Source of the DNA: Nitrospirales bacterium
GTDB taxonomy: Bacteria; Nitrospirota; Nitrospiria; Nitrospirales; UBA8639
DNA length: 7,771 nt
Direction: 5' to 3'
Assembly: GCA_021604265.1 (NCBI GenBank)
Contig: BQIY01000087.1
Span: forward strand, 1-7,771
Part shown: piece after piece, positions 1 through 7,771 of the stretch
Layout of the letters: every line of letters begins with the position of its first letter
Numbering within the stretch: the first letter of the stretch is position 1
Notes under the pieces: model-generated
The model's input: only the letters and a program-made list of their open reading frames with translations
Databases searched by the model: none
What the model was told of the DNA's origin: nothing
Position numbers and translations under genes: made by a program

Positions 1-1140
<1,140 letters not shown>

Positions 1141-1151
<11 letters not shown>

Positions 1152-2121
1152 GGCGCAAGGCTTTCTTGAGCTGATCTTGGGTCAGACTGGCGGTTCCAAC
1201 CATGCCGACTACGACACCTGCTGCTTGATTGGCAAGAAACGCGGCATCACGAAATGAAGCCCCTGTGCTCACAGCCAGAGCCATGGTGCTGACAACCGTA
1301 TCGCCTGCTCCCGTCACATCAAAGACTTGCCGAGCCTTTGATGGAATATGCACGGCTTTCTTTTTCGCTTGGTAGAGGCTCATCCCCTGTTCTCCACGCG
1401 TAATCAGGACCGCTTGACACTGGGTGGTGTTTTGGAGCATTTGGCCAATCTCATCAATAGACGGATCACTATTTCCGACAACCCCGGCAGCCTGGTAGGC
1501 TTCGAGATGATTCGGCGTCATTACGGTCACGCCTTGATATCGGGCAAAGTGTTCAACTTTGGGGTCCACAAAAACCGGGATGTTATGACGTGAAGCGGCT
1601 TCAGAGATTTCGTGCATGAGTGAAGCCGTCACGACGCCTTTGGCATAGTCGGAAATCACGAGACAGGTAATTTCTGGTAAACGTGACAGGACATATCGAA
1701 GAACTTTCCGTTCAGTCGCCGATGCCAAATCGCTGCGTTCCTCGACATCAAACCGTACCACCTGTTGATTGTGTGCGATGACGCGGGTTTTTCGGGTGGT
1801 TGGTCGAGCGGCATCAATGACCACGCCTCCCCGATTGCGTCGATAGACGCTGAGCGCTTTGAGTAATGCATGACCGCCCTCATCAGAGCCAATGACCCCG
1901 CACAAGTCAGCTTGTCCGCCCAAGGAAACGATATTTTGGAATACGTTGGCCGCCCCTCCGAGACAGAGGGATTCAGATTCCATATGCACGACAGGAACTG
2001 GGGCCTCAGGAGACATGCGATTGACTTTACCCCAGATGAAATGATCCAAGATGAGATCGCCGAGGACCAGCACTTTGGCACGTGAAAACCGTTGAATATA
2101 CCCTTCAAGCTTTTTCGTCAT
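1141..2121 (-). CDS. rfaE1: D-glycero-beta-D-manno-heptose-7-phosphate kinase (stand-alone RfaE1/HldA type)
   Basis: This is a PfkB/ribokinase-fold sugar kinase that phosphorylates heptose 7-phosphate at C1 in ADP-heptose synthesis for the LPS core. From the ATG at 2121 it is 326 residues. Visible landmarks are VLGDLILDHFIWG (19-31), the RfaE-specific RMSPEAPVPV (35-44), GGAANV (55-60), SDYAKG (157-162), TPNHLEA (202-208) and the PfkB signature DVTGAGDTV (268-276) with catalytic base D274. The protein ends after the kinase domain. The cytidylyltransferase half found in bifunctional HldE is absent, so a separate rfaE2/hldC must be encoded elsewhere. An in-frame TTG at 2163 would add 14 residues inside the end of lepB. 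The ATG two bases after the lepB stop is preferred because family proteins begin close to this point. Its last 11 bases overlap kdsB. Confidence 0.93.
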
Positions 2122-2123
2122 CG

Positions 2124-2882
2124 TTACAGAATAAATTTCCCAATTCGTTCCCAGCGCACCCAATCAACCCAGGAGCCTTGCCCATTCCAGGACCAATAGC
2201 TCATGAACGCTTTGCCTTTGATTTTATCCACTTTCACAAATCCCCAAAACCGGCTGTCTAAACTTTGGTCTCGGTTATCACCCATGACAAAATATGATTT
2301 CTCGGGTACGGTAATCGGGCCGAAATTATCTCGTTGATTAATGTGTCCATCGATGATTCCCGGATCGATACGCTGGGTGTAGGCCTCATCGCGAAGCGGT
2401 TGTCCATTGATATAGACCACCTTGTTTTTGGTCTCAATGGTGTCGCCTGGTATCCCGACAATCCGCTTAATGAAGTCTTTTTCTTCATCCTCCGGGTACC
2501 GAAAGACGATAATGTCGCCATGTTGCGGATCGCCAAATTTCCACAAGATCTTTGAGGAATAACAGGTCACAGGGGGGAAACTGACGGACACGGTACAATC
2601 GGTTGGCCATTGCAGGCCATACGCCAGTTTGCTCACAAGAATGTGATCGCCGATTAACAATGTGGGAATCATCGAACCGGATGGAATTTTAAACGCCTGA
2701 ACCACAAAGACCCGTATGAAAAAAGCTAGGATAATGGCAATAACAATCGCTTCAGCATATTCGCGGATGATGGACTTGTGAGAGCCTTCGTGTTCTTCAC
2801 TGATCGATGACGGGGATGACTCTTTCAGCGAATTTTCACTCTGTTTTGGTGATTCTTCCGGCGATGGTGTCATCTTAATCAC
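2124..2882 (-). CDS. lepB: Signal peptidase I
   Basis: This inner-membrane serine protease removes signal peptides from exported proteins. Numbering from the GTG at 2882 gives 252 residues. A charged, Ser/Glu-rich cytoplasmic head (1-37) is followed by one membrane helix (about 43-62). Box [11 protein letters not shown] (66-75), carries the catalytic S70. Box [14 protein letters not shown] (135-147), carries the catalytic lysine K139. Box [12 protein letters not shown], is at 201-211. The Trp-rich end finishes with [11 protein letters not shown]. Residues 91-110 contain two cysteines (C96, C107) on the predicted periplasmic side. The start is uncertain. The GTG overlaps the lepA stop by 8 bases, while an ATG at 2873, one base past that stop, would give a protein three residues shorter; neither has a strong Shine-Dalgarno sequence. 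The lepA-lepB pairing is classical, and tight spacing on both sides indicates an operon. Confidence 0.96.
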   Translation of the reverse strand: MIKMTPSPEESPKQSENSLKESSPSSISEEHEGSHKSIIREYAEAIVIAIILAFFIRVFVVQAFKIPSGSMIPTLLIGDHILVSKLAYGLQWPTDCTVSVSFPPVTCYSSKILWKFGDPQHGDIIVFRYPEDEEKDFIKRIVGIPGDTIETKNKVVYINGQPLRDEAYTQRIDPGIIDGHINQRDNFGPITVPEKSYFVMGDNRDQSLDSRFWGFVKVDKIKGKAFMSYWSWNGQGSWVDWVRWERIGKFIL

Positions 2883-4689
2883 TGTCGGTTTTAAGGATTG
2901 CTAAAAACGCTTCCTGTGGTACTTCAACACGTCCTAATTGTTTCATGCGTTTCTTGCCTTCTTTTTGTTTTGCCCACAATTTGCGTTTTCGTGAAATGTC
3001 CCCGCCATAACACTTCGCCGTCACATTCTTTTTCAATGCGCCGACCGTCTCTCGGGCAATAATTCGATTTCCAATAGCCGCTTGAATGGCGACTTCAAAC
3101 ATCTGCCGGGGAATGAGTTCTTTCATTTTTTCAGCTAATTGCCGGCCACGTTGCTGGGCTTTGTCTTGATGGGTAATCACGGAGAGCGCATCAACATTTT
3201 CACCATTCAGCAGCAGGTCTAACTTGACCAACTTGGAGGGACGATATCCGGTGACTTCGTAATCGAGCGACGCGTACCCTTGCGTTCGTGATTTAAGGCG
3301 ATCATAGAAATCTAACACCATTTCATTTAATGGCAACTCGTAGGTCAGCATCACTCGGGTCGGATCTAAGTACTGCATGCCTTGCTGTAGCCCACGTCGT
3401 TCCTGACAGAGTTGCAGAATATTGCCCACATACCGTTCTGGAGTAATAATCGTGGCTTTAATAAACGGCTCTTCCATTTGCTCAATCATCGAGGGGTCAG
3501 GAAGTTTGGCTGGATTATCAATGTCAAGGACTTCGTTCTTGGTGGTATAGACGCGGTAAATGACCGTTGGGGCTGTACTGATCAAGTCTAAATTATACTC
3601 GCGTTCCAACCGCTCACGAATAATTTCCATGTGCAGCAAGCCGAGAAATCCACACCGAAAGCCAAAGCCTAAGGCCAAGGATGTTTCAGGTTCATAGCCG
3701 AAGGACGAGTCATTTAATTGCAGTTTTTCTAACGAATCGCGCAAGTCTTCAAATCTGGCATTATCGATGGTATACAATCCGCAAAAGACCACCGGCTTGA
3801 CTTCTTGGTATCCGGGCAATGGTTCTTGAGCTGGTTGATTCGCATCGGTAATGGTATCCCCAATTTTCGTATCGGCCAGATCTTTCATGCCCGCAACCAA
3901 ATAGCCAACTTCGCCTGTTCCCAGCCGCTTTGTTTTGGTTCGCTTCGGAGTAAACACTCCCACTTCATCAACTTCAAAGATCCGCTTATTGGACATCATC
4001 TGGATTTTCATGCCTGGGACAATCTCCCCATCCAGAACCCGTAACAAGACAATGGCACCTTGATAACTATCGAACCAGGAATCAAAAATCAGGGCTTTTA
4101 ATTCACGATCCGAATGACCGGTCGGCGGCGGGATGGTCTGGACAACGGCTTCTAGCACTTCCGGCACTCCCCGCCCATCTTTGGCGCTAATATAATGAGT
4201 GCCCTCAATCTCGAGTCCTAAGGTCTCCTGAATTTGTTGTTTGACTCCCTCAATATCTGCACTGGCCAAATCGACTTTATTAATGACGGGAATTATGGTG
4301 AGATCATTGGCAATGGCCAGATAGACATTCGCGATCGTTTGGGCCTCAACCCCTTGGGTGGCGTCTACAAGCAACAATGCCCCTTCACAGGCGGCTAAGC
4401 TGCGTGAGACTTCGTAGGTAAAATCAACATGTCCTGGAGTGTCAATGAGGTTGAGGAGGTATTCAGTGCCGTCGTTCGCACGAAACTTGGTCGTGACGGC
4501 GTGCGCCTTAATGGTAATACCGCGTTCCCGCTCAAGGTCCATCGCATCCAGGTACTGTTCACGAAACTCTCGTTTCGTGATAGCCCCTGTAATTTCAAGG
4601 AATCTATCAGCGAGAGTGGATTTCCCGTGATCGATATGAGCGATAATGCAGAAATTACGGATTCGAGATAGCTGCGGTTGGTCTTTCAT
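2875..4689 (-). CDS. lepA: Elongation factor 4 (ribosomal back-translocase LepA)
   Basis: LepA is a translational GTPase that acts on the ribosome and is linked to back-translocation and initiation or assembly fidelity. From the ATG at 4689 it is 604 residues, the normal family length. G1 is AHIDHGKST (17-25), G2 lies in ERGITIKAH (55-63), G3 is DTPGH (83-87) with the conserved His, G4 is NKVD (137-140) and G5 is SAKDGRG (168-174). The LepA-specific C-terminal domain is clear: [20 protein letters not shown] begins at about 559. The frame stays open upstream to an ATG at 4716 and a TTG at 4731. Those codons coincide with a consensus promoter whose predicted transcript starts near 4696, so 4689 is chosen. 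This leaves a leader of only about 7 bases, with GAG directly against the ATG. It is the first gene of the leftward operon. Confidence 0.97.
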   Translation of the reverse strand: MKDQPQLSRIRNFCIIAHIDHGKSTLADRFLEITGAITKREFREQYLDAMDLERERGITIKAHAVTTKFRANDGTEYLLNLIDTPGHVDFTYEVSRSLAACEGALLLVDATQGVEAQTIANVYLAIANDLTIIPVINKVDLASADIEGVKQQIQETLGLEIEGTHYISAKDGRGVPEVLEAVVQTIPPPTGHSDRELKALIFDSWFDSYQGAIVLLRVLDGEIVPGMKIQMMSNKRIFEVDEVGVFTPKRTKTKRLGTGEVGYLVAGMKDLADTKIGDTITDANQPAQEPLPGYQEVKPVVFCGLYTIDNARFEDLRDSLEKLQLNDSSFGYEPETSLALGFGFRCGFLGLLHMEIIRERLEREYNLDLISTAPTVIYRVYTTKNEVLDIDNPAKLPDPSMIEQMEEPFIKATIITPERYVGNILQLCQERRGLQQGMQYLDPTRVMLTYELPLNEMVLDFYDRLKSRTQGYASLDYEVTGYRPSKLVKLDLLLNGENVDALSVITHQDKAQQRGRQLAEKMKELIPRQMFEVAIQAAIGNRIIARETVGALKKNVTAKCYGGDISRKRKLWAKQKEGKKRMKQLGRVEVPQEAFLAILKTDSD

Positions 4690-4702
4690 CTCTAATTGCT
4701 TG

Positions 4703-4731
4703 ATTGTAGTAAGCATTTTCCAGGTTGTCAA
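4703..4731 (-). promoter_or_regulatory. Sigma70-type promoter for the lepA-lepB-rfaE1-kdsB-pyrG operon
   Basis: Reading leftward, a perfect -35 TTGACA (4731-4726) is followed by exactly 17 bases and a -10 TACAAT (4708-4703), five of six matches to TATAAT. Transcription would begin near 4696, about 7 bases before the lepA ATG at 4689, giving a very short, nearly leaderless 5' end. The match to consensus, position and direction make this the likely main promoter of the five-gene block. No operator or riboswitch is seen between it and lepA. The call is from sequence only; the start site has not been measured. Confidence 0.72.
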
Positions 4732-4754
4732 AAGAGAATATTCCCCCCTATACT
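4725..4754 (+). promoter_or_regulatory. Sigma70-type promoter for bioA
   Basis: Reading rightward, TTGTCA (4725-4730, five of six to TTGACA) is followed by 18 bases and TATACT (4749-4754, five of six to TATAAT). Transcription would begin near 4761, leaving a leader of about 18 bases before the bioA ATG at 4779. Its -35 box occupies the same base pairs as the -35 of the divergent lepA promoter, so the two promoters probably cannot be bound at once. A C-run at 4743-4748 sits in the spacer. No BirA-type operator was recognised, but a degenerate one could be missed by eye. Confidence 0.55.
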
Positions 4755-4778
4755 CGCCGAGTATTTAAAAGATTTGAC

Positions 4779-6143
4779 ATGATGAAACGTCAGCACATTC
4801 ATAAACAACTCGCGACGCTCGACCATCAGGTTCTCTGGCACCCCTTTACGCAAATGAAAGAATGGGTTGAAGAAGATCCAATTATTATCGAACGTGGGAA
4901 AGGCTCGTATCTGTTTGATACGCAAGGGCGTCGGTATTTGGATGGGACCTCGTCAATCTGGGTCAATATTCATGGACATCAACACCCTAAAATTGATAAA
5001 GCCATCCGTCGTCAGCTCAAGCGTGTTGCGCATACAACCATGCTGGGTCTCTCAAGTCCTCCAGCTATCCAGTTGGCCCAAAAACTTATCGATTTGGCTC
5101 CTCCAGGCTTATCTCGTGTATTTTATTCAGATGATGGATCAACAGCAGTCGAAGTTGCGCTCAAAATGGCCATTCAGTATTGGGCGCAAGTCAAGCCGGC
5201 GCAACCACAAAAGCGAACTTTTATTCATCTGAGTCAGGCCTATCATGGAGATACGGTAGGCGGGATGAGTCTCAGTGGAGTGGAGCTTTTTCACAAACCA
5301 TTTCACGCGGTCCTTTTTCAAGCGCATGAAATCCCTTCCCCTCATTGCTATCGTTGTCCGTTAGATCTCACATTTCCGTCTTGCCAAATAGACTGCCTCC
5401 GCCCACTTGAAAGTTTACTCAGGAAAAAACACAAAGAGATTGCCGGCATTGTGATTGAGCCAATGGTGCAAGCTGTCGCAGGCATTATCCCTTCCCCATC
5501 TGGATATCTCAAACGAATCAGAGACCTCTGTACGAAATTTAATGTATTACTGATCGCTGACGAGGTGGCTACTGGATTTGGACGCACAGGTCGAATGTTT
5601 GCCTGCGAACATGAAGGCATCACGCCAGATCTCATGGCTATCTCAAAGGGTCTCACGGGAGGGTATATGCCTTTGGCTGCGACTCTCTCAAATGAAAAAA
5701 TCTACCACGCCTTTTTAGGAAACTATAGTGAATGGAAGACTTTTTTTCACGGTCATAGCTATACCGGCAATCCTCTTGGTTGTGCGGCAGCCCTCGCAAA
5801 CTTAGAAGTTTTCGAGAAAGAGAACGTGCTCGAAAAGTTAAAGAAAAAGATTAACTTCCTAAATGCTCTCCTTACGGACATGAAAAAAAATGCGTTCGTT
5901 GGAGATATCCGTCAATGCGGATTTATGGTGGGCATTGAACTCGTGAAAGATATGAAAGCCAAAAATTCCTTTCCACTTACAGAACGTATGGGTTATCAAG
6001 TAGCAAAAGAATGTCAAAAGCGAGGTCTCTTAATCCGCCCAATAGGAAATGTTTTAGTTCTCCTTCCCCCTCTCAGTGTGACCACAAAAGAGCTTAAGAA
6101 AATGGTGAAGATTCTTGAACGGTCTAGTCAATCAATTGTTTAA
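4779..6143 (+). CDS. bioA: Adenosylmethionine-8-amino-7-oxononanoate aminotransferase (biotin synthesis)
   Basis: BioA is a cytoplasmic PLP enzyme that converts KAPA to DAPA in biotin synthesis, with S-adenosylmethionine as amino donor in the classical enzyme. From the ATG at 4779 it is 454 residues. It shows LWHPFTQMKEW (19-29, typical of BioA), YLDGTSSIWVNIHGH (53-67), FYSDDGSTAVEVALKM (115-130), YHGDTVGG (155-162), IADEVATGFGRTG (259-271) with the PLP-contacting D261, and ISKGLTGGYMPLA (288-300) with the Schiff-base lysine K290. HSYTGNP is at 326-332. A HCYRCP segment at 189-194 opens a four-cysteine cluster (C190, C193, C202, C206). The start could be either codon of the ATGATG pair (4779 or 4782). 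An upstream in-frame TTG at 4725 lies in the promoter and is unlikely. No other bio gene is in the window. A related omega-aminotransferase role is possible but less likely. Confidence 0.92.
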   Translation: MMKRQHIHKQLATLDHQVLWHPFTQMKEWVEEDPIIIERGKGSYLFDTQGRRYLDGTSSIWVNIHGHQHPKIDKAIRRQLKRVAHTTMLGLSSPPAIQLAQKLIDLAPPGLSRVFYSDDGSTAVEVALKMAIQYWAQVKPAQPQKRTFIHLSQAYHGDTVGGMSLSGVELFHKPFHAVLFQAHEIPSPHCYRCPLDLTFPSCQIDCLRPLESLLRKKHKEIAGIVIEPMVQAVAGIIPSPSGYLKRIRDLCTKFNVLLIADEVATGFGRTGRMFACEHEGITPDLMAISKGLTGGYMPLAATLSNEKIYHAFLGNYSEWKTFFHGHSYTGNPLGCAAALANLEVFEKENVLEKLKKKINFLNALLTDMKKNAFVGDIRQCGFMVGIELVKDMKAKNSFPLTERMGYQVAKECQKRGLLIRPIGNVLVLLPPLSVTTKELKKMVKILERSSQSIV

Positions 6144-6164
6144 ATTCTCGTTACCCATATTTCT

Positions 6165-6189
6165 CATGAAAAGTAAAAAACTTTTCATG
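6165..6189 (+). promoter_or_regulatory. Perfect 10-bp inverted repeat covering the start codon of the downstream gene
   Basis: The arms CATGAAAAGT (6165-6174) and ACTTTTCATG (6180-6189) are exact reverse complements separated by five A residues. The ATG of the 335-aa gene (6166-6168) lies in the left arm, and a second in-frame ATG (6187-6189) lies in the right arm. In RNA this would form a 10-bp, mostly A-U hairpin that hides the initiation codon. It begins 22 bases after the bioA stop. It is a poor intrinsic terminator because the stem has only three G-C pairs and no T-run follows. Alternatives are a dyad binding site for a protein or chance in AT-rich DNA. Confidence 0.5.
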
Positions 6190-7173
6190 TTTACTATTGA
6201 ATTTTTCGCAATTGTGGCCATTGCGTGCTCTCCATTGGGTTGTGGATTCTTAGATTATAGAAGAGGACATATTGAGTCCGTACTAGCTTCTCAAGAAGGA
6301 AGTTCTTCTGTGCAACCCGCAAATATAGACTTGCGAGGCTCAAGTGTTGATCACTCTGAAATCATGATTGTTTTGATGCCCGAACAGATTCGTAACGACA
6401 AGACTCCAGAAGCAATGTTTTGGGAAAGTCCATTTCAAAAAAGTCAGCAATGGATGGTAGAGGGTTGGAGAAATATGAAGAAGGGGGCAATAAATGGTGG
6501 AGAGGCAGGATTTACTATTGGGAAGTTTTTCTGTCCTTCCTCCATAGGAGGAGTCTCAGTTACTCACTTAGAAGGTATTGTTGCCGTTCTACTTTTATGC
6601 GGCGGAGGTGTTGTTGGAGGAAGCACTGTTGGGTGGGTAATGGGCGGAGTCATTGGGCCCGTTCTGTATTTTGGGGATGCTGTGACCTCTCAAGATTTAC
6701 TTTATCAGAAAATAACGGTTCTCAAGCAGGGCTTGATCCAGGGAATCTGGGAAGAGTTAGTAGACCGAGAGCCTGTTCCTCATCTGAGAACTTACGGAGG
6801 CACAGCAAGTGAGGGGAGAGGATTGCCTGAAAAGTTTGAGTTTGGCTCAGTACATCATCCAAGTGATGCATTAATGGAGATTCAGCCTATTCAACTTCAA
6901 TTGGTACAACTATCGAAGTCTGATTTTCCTCAGTTAACATTAAGGTTTGCGGTGAACGTGAAACTTTTTGATCTATCGCAACAGGTGATAACGGAACAAC
7001 ATATTCATGCTAACTCTGGAGAGTATACTTATCAGGAATGGGCAGAAAATGATGCGCGAAGACTCAGGTCGGCAATCCATCAGATGTATAAGCAAATCGC
7101 TGATAGAATTGCAGATGACCTGAGATCCGCGCAGTCTTCAATATTGGAATCTTCTCTCATGAGTTCACGGTAA
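6166..7173 (+). CDS. Unrecognised exported or membrane-associated protein with glycine zippers
   Basis: I do not recognise this gene and assign no function. From the ATG at 6166 it is 335 residues. Residues 1-28 form a signal-like segment: basic start MKSKKL, a hydrophobic stretch to about 20, then cysteines C21 and C26. SPLGC resembles a lipobox but has Pro at -3, so lipoprotein status is uncertain. Residues 107-119 and 148-164 carry glycines at every fourth position (G107, 111, 115, 119 and G148, 152, 156, 160, 164). The second block lies in a strongly hydrophobic stretch, about 138-169. The C-terminal half (240-320) looks like a soluble alternating-strand region ending in a helix with EWAENDARRL (291-300) and IADRIADDL (311-319). 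That end recalls uncharacterised periplasmic lipoproteins, an impression rather than a match. It starts 22 bases after bioA in the same direction, so co-transcription is possible. No Shine-Dalgarno sequence is visible. An in-frame TTG at 6115 would overlap bioA and is less likely. Composition is more AT-rich than the lepA block. Confidence 0.8.
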   Translation: MKSKKLFMFTIEFFAIVAIACSPLGCGFLDYRRGHIESVLASQEGSSSVQPANIDLRGSSVDHSEIMIVLMPEQIRNDKTPEAMFWESPFQKSQQWMVEGWRNMKKGAINGGEAGFTIGKFFCPSSIGGVSVTHLEGIVAVLLLCGGGVVGGSTVGWVMGGVIGPVLYFGDAVTSQDLLYQKITVLKQGLIQGIWEELVDREPVPHLRTYGGTASEGRGLPEKFEFGSVHHPSDALMEIQPIQLQLVQLSKSDFPQLTLRFAVNVKLFDLSQQVITEQHIHANSGEYTYQEWAENDARRLRSAIHQMYKQIADRIADDLRSAQSSILESSLMSSR

Positions 7174-7771
7174 TGGCATTCAAAAACCGTCCTGATCTGC
7201 ATGCAGCCCTTTTCAACGTGTAGTCAATTCAAAATCCCGTATTCTAAACCGAAGTGCACCTTATAATAGGGGCAAGTTGCTTTCTTTATATGCTTGTTGA
7301 CGAAAGTTTGTTCTTGCCTAGATTCTTCATTCTTGAATGTTAGATGATTTTATCGCATAATTTTGACTCCGAGCGTCCAATGAAAATCTGTAGACGAAGG
7401 TCGCAAATATTCAACAGGCTCCTTCAGGAACGATAGCCGCGTCTATGGCTGACGATTTATGAGACGACGGTAGGGCGGACAATTTTCAATGGTAGCGGGA
7501 AGTTCTCTGTCTTCATTGTATGTGCTGTGTTACGGTTCATTTGACCGTGAGTACATCAAATGCTGGTTGAATGGTATCTCGTCGACTAAGGGCTCCAGAT
7601 ACCCATCACACATATCTTGAATTTATTGCGCTGTACTCACCTTTACGCATACTCTCATGAGATTGTGGATTCATTTGTCGGGCAGGAGCGTAATGGGAAT
7701 GGTAATTCTTGGGGGGATTTTTTCTTTTCGGGTTGTCTCACAAGGTCTGGGCGGGCTTTGAGAATCCAGGC
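7174..7771. other. Intergenic region without a convincing gene
   Basis: All six frames are interrupted often, and nothing resembling a known protein, tRNA or transposase was seen. Contents noted: a perfect palindrome CTGCATGCAG at 7197-7206; an isolated TATAAT at 7262-7267 without a matching -35; a weak promoter-like pair TTGAAT (7333-7338), 17 bases, CATAAT (7356-7361); and a hairpin with 7-bp arms at 7530-7550. Near the right edge an AGGAG at 7684-7688 stands four bases before an ATG at 7693. The frame opened there ends at 7761 after 22 codons (34 from the ATG at 7657). No clear terminator for the upstream gene is visible. Confidence 0.6.
7530..7550 (+). repeat. Short inverted repeat (hairpin) in the intergenic region
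   Basis: TTACGGT (7530-7536) can pair with ACCGTGA (7544-7550) around a seven-base loop, TCATTTG. This gives seven pairs, one of them G-U. No T-run follows directly, so it is not a standard intrinsic terminator. Its role is unknown, and a structure of this size can occur by chance. Confidence 0.3.

Noticed and set aside
1656..2108. A leftward open frame of about 150 codons inside the heptose kinase gene
   Set aside because: It is an alternative frame of a clearly identified kinase, and its product shows no recognisable domain.
4774..4779. A second rightward TTGACA just before the bioA start
   Set aside because: No acceptable -10 lies at 16-18 bases downstream, and a transcript from it would start inside the bioA coding region.
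4867..5232. A rightward open frame of about 121 codons inside bioA
   Set aside because: It overlaps the conserved N-terminal half of BioA in another frame and has no protein-like motifs of its own.
6420..6812. A rightward open frame of about 130 codons inside the unknown glycine-zipper gene
   Set aside because: Its product is Arg/Trp/Cys-rich with no domain, as expected for an out-of-frame reading. The longer frame has a signal-like start and regular glycine spacing.
7197..7206. Palindrome CTGCATGCAG downstream of the unknown gene, considered as a terminator
   Set aside because: There is no room for a loop in a compact hairpin and the following CCCTTTT is a poor T-run. A single 10-base palindrome is weak evidence.
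7262..7267. Perfect TATAAT hexamer
   Set aside because: No -35-like sequence at 16-18 bases upstream and no extended -10 TG, so it was not called a promoter.
7530..7613. A leftward 27-codon frame beginning MCDGYLEPL
   Set aside because: It is short, has no ribosome binding site and no similarity I can name; a frame this length is expected by chance.
7154..7661. Direct repeat CTCTCATGAG at 7154-7163 and 7652-7661, considered as element ends
   Set aside because: Only ten bases with no extension on either side and no transposase between the copies; it is probably chance.
7657..7761. A 34-codon frame (or 22 codons from 7693) with a hydrophobic product near the right edge
   Set aside because: There is an AGGAG before the inner ATG, but the peptide is very short, unrecognised and at the window edge. 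It is not enough to call a gene.

Overview
This window looks like a piece of chromosome from a Gram-negative (LPS-making) bacterium. The evidence is two inner-core LPS genes (a heptose-7-phosphate kinase and a CMP-KDO synthetase) beside lepA, lepB and pyrG. The protein style and moderate GC would fit a member of the Nitrospirota (Nitrospira-like), but that is an inference from memory of similar proteins and cannot be proven from this sequence alone. No mobile element, CRISPR array, rRNA or tRNA was recognised.

Layout. Positions 1-4689 hold a compact leftward block of five genes, listed in transcription order: lepA (ribosomal elongation factor 4), lepB (signal peptidase I), rfaE1/hldA-type heptose kinase, kdsB (CMP-KDO synthetase) and the 5' part of pyrG (CTP synthase, cut by the left edge). 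Adjacent genes are separated by 1, 2, -11 (overlap) and 10 bases, so one transcript is very likely. The functional thread is envelope building: CTP from PyrG is the co-substrate of KdsB, the heptose kinase and KdsB both feed the LPS inner core, and LepB matures exported proteins. LepA acts in translation and is a traditional partner of lepB.

Positions 4690-4778 are a short divergent intergenic region. It holds two good sigma70-type promoters pointing away from each other, and they appear to share one -35 element. To the right, bioA (biotin synthesis aminotransferase) runs rightward. It is followed 22 bases later by an unrecognised 335-aa exported or membrane-associated protein with two striking glycine-zipper blocks. 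The start codon of that gene lies inside a perfect 10-bp inverted repeat.

Positions 7174-7771 are about 600 bases with no convincing gene, only a modest hairpin and weak promoter-like matches. The right part of the window (bioA onward) is visibly more AT-rich than the lepA-pyrG block. The best candidates for something undescribed are the glycine-zipper protein with its start-codon hairpin, and the shared -35 divergent promoter.
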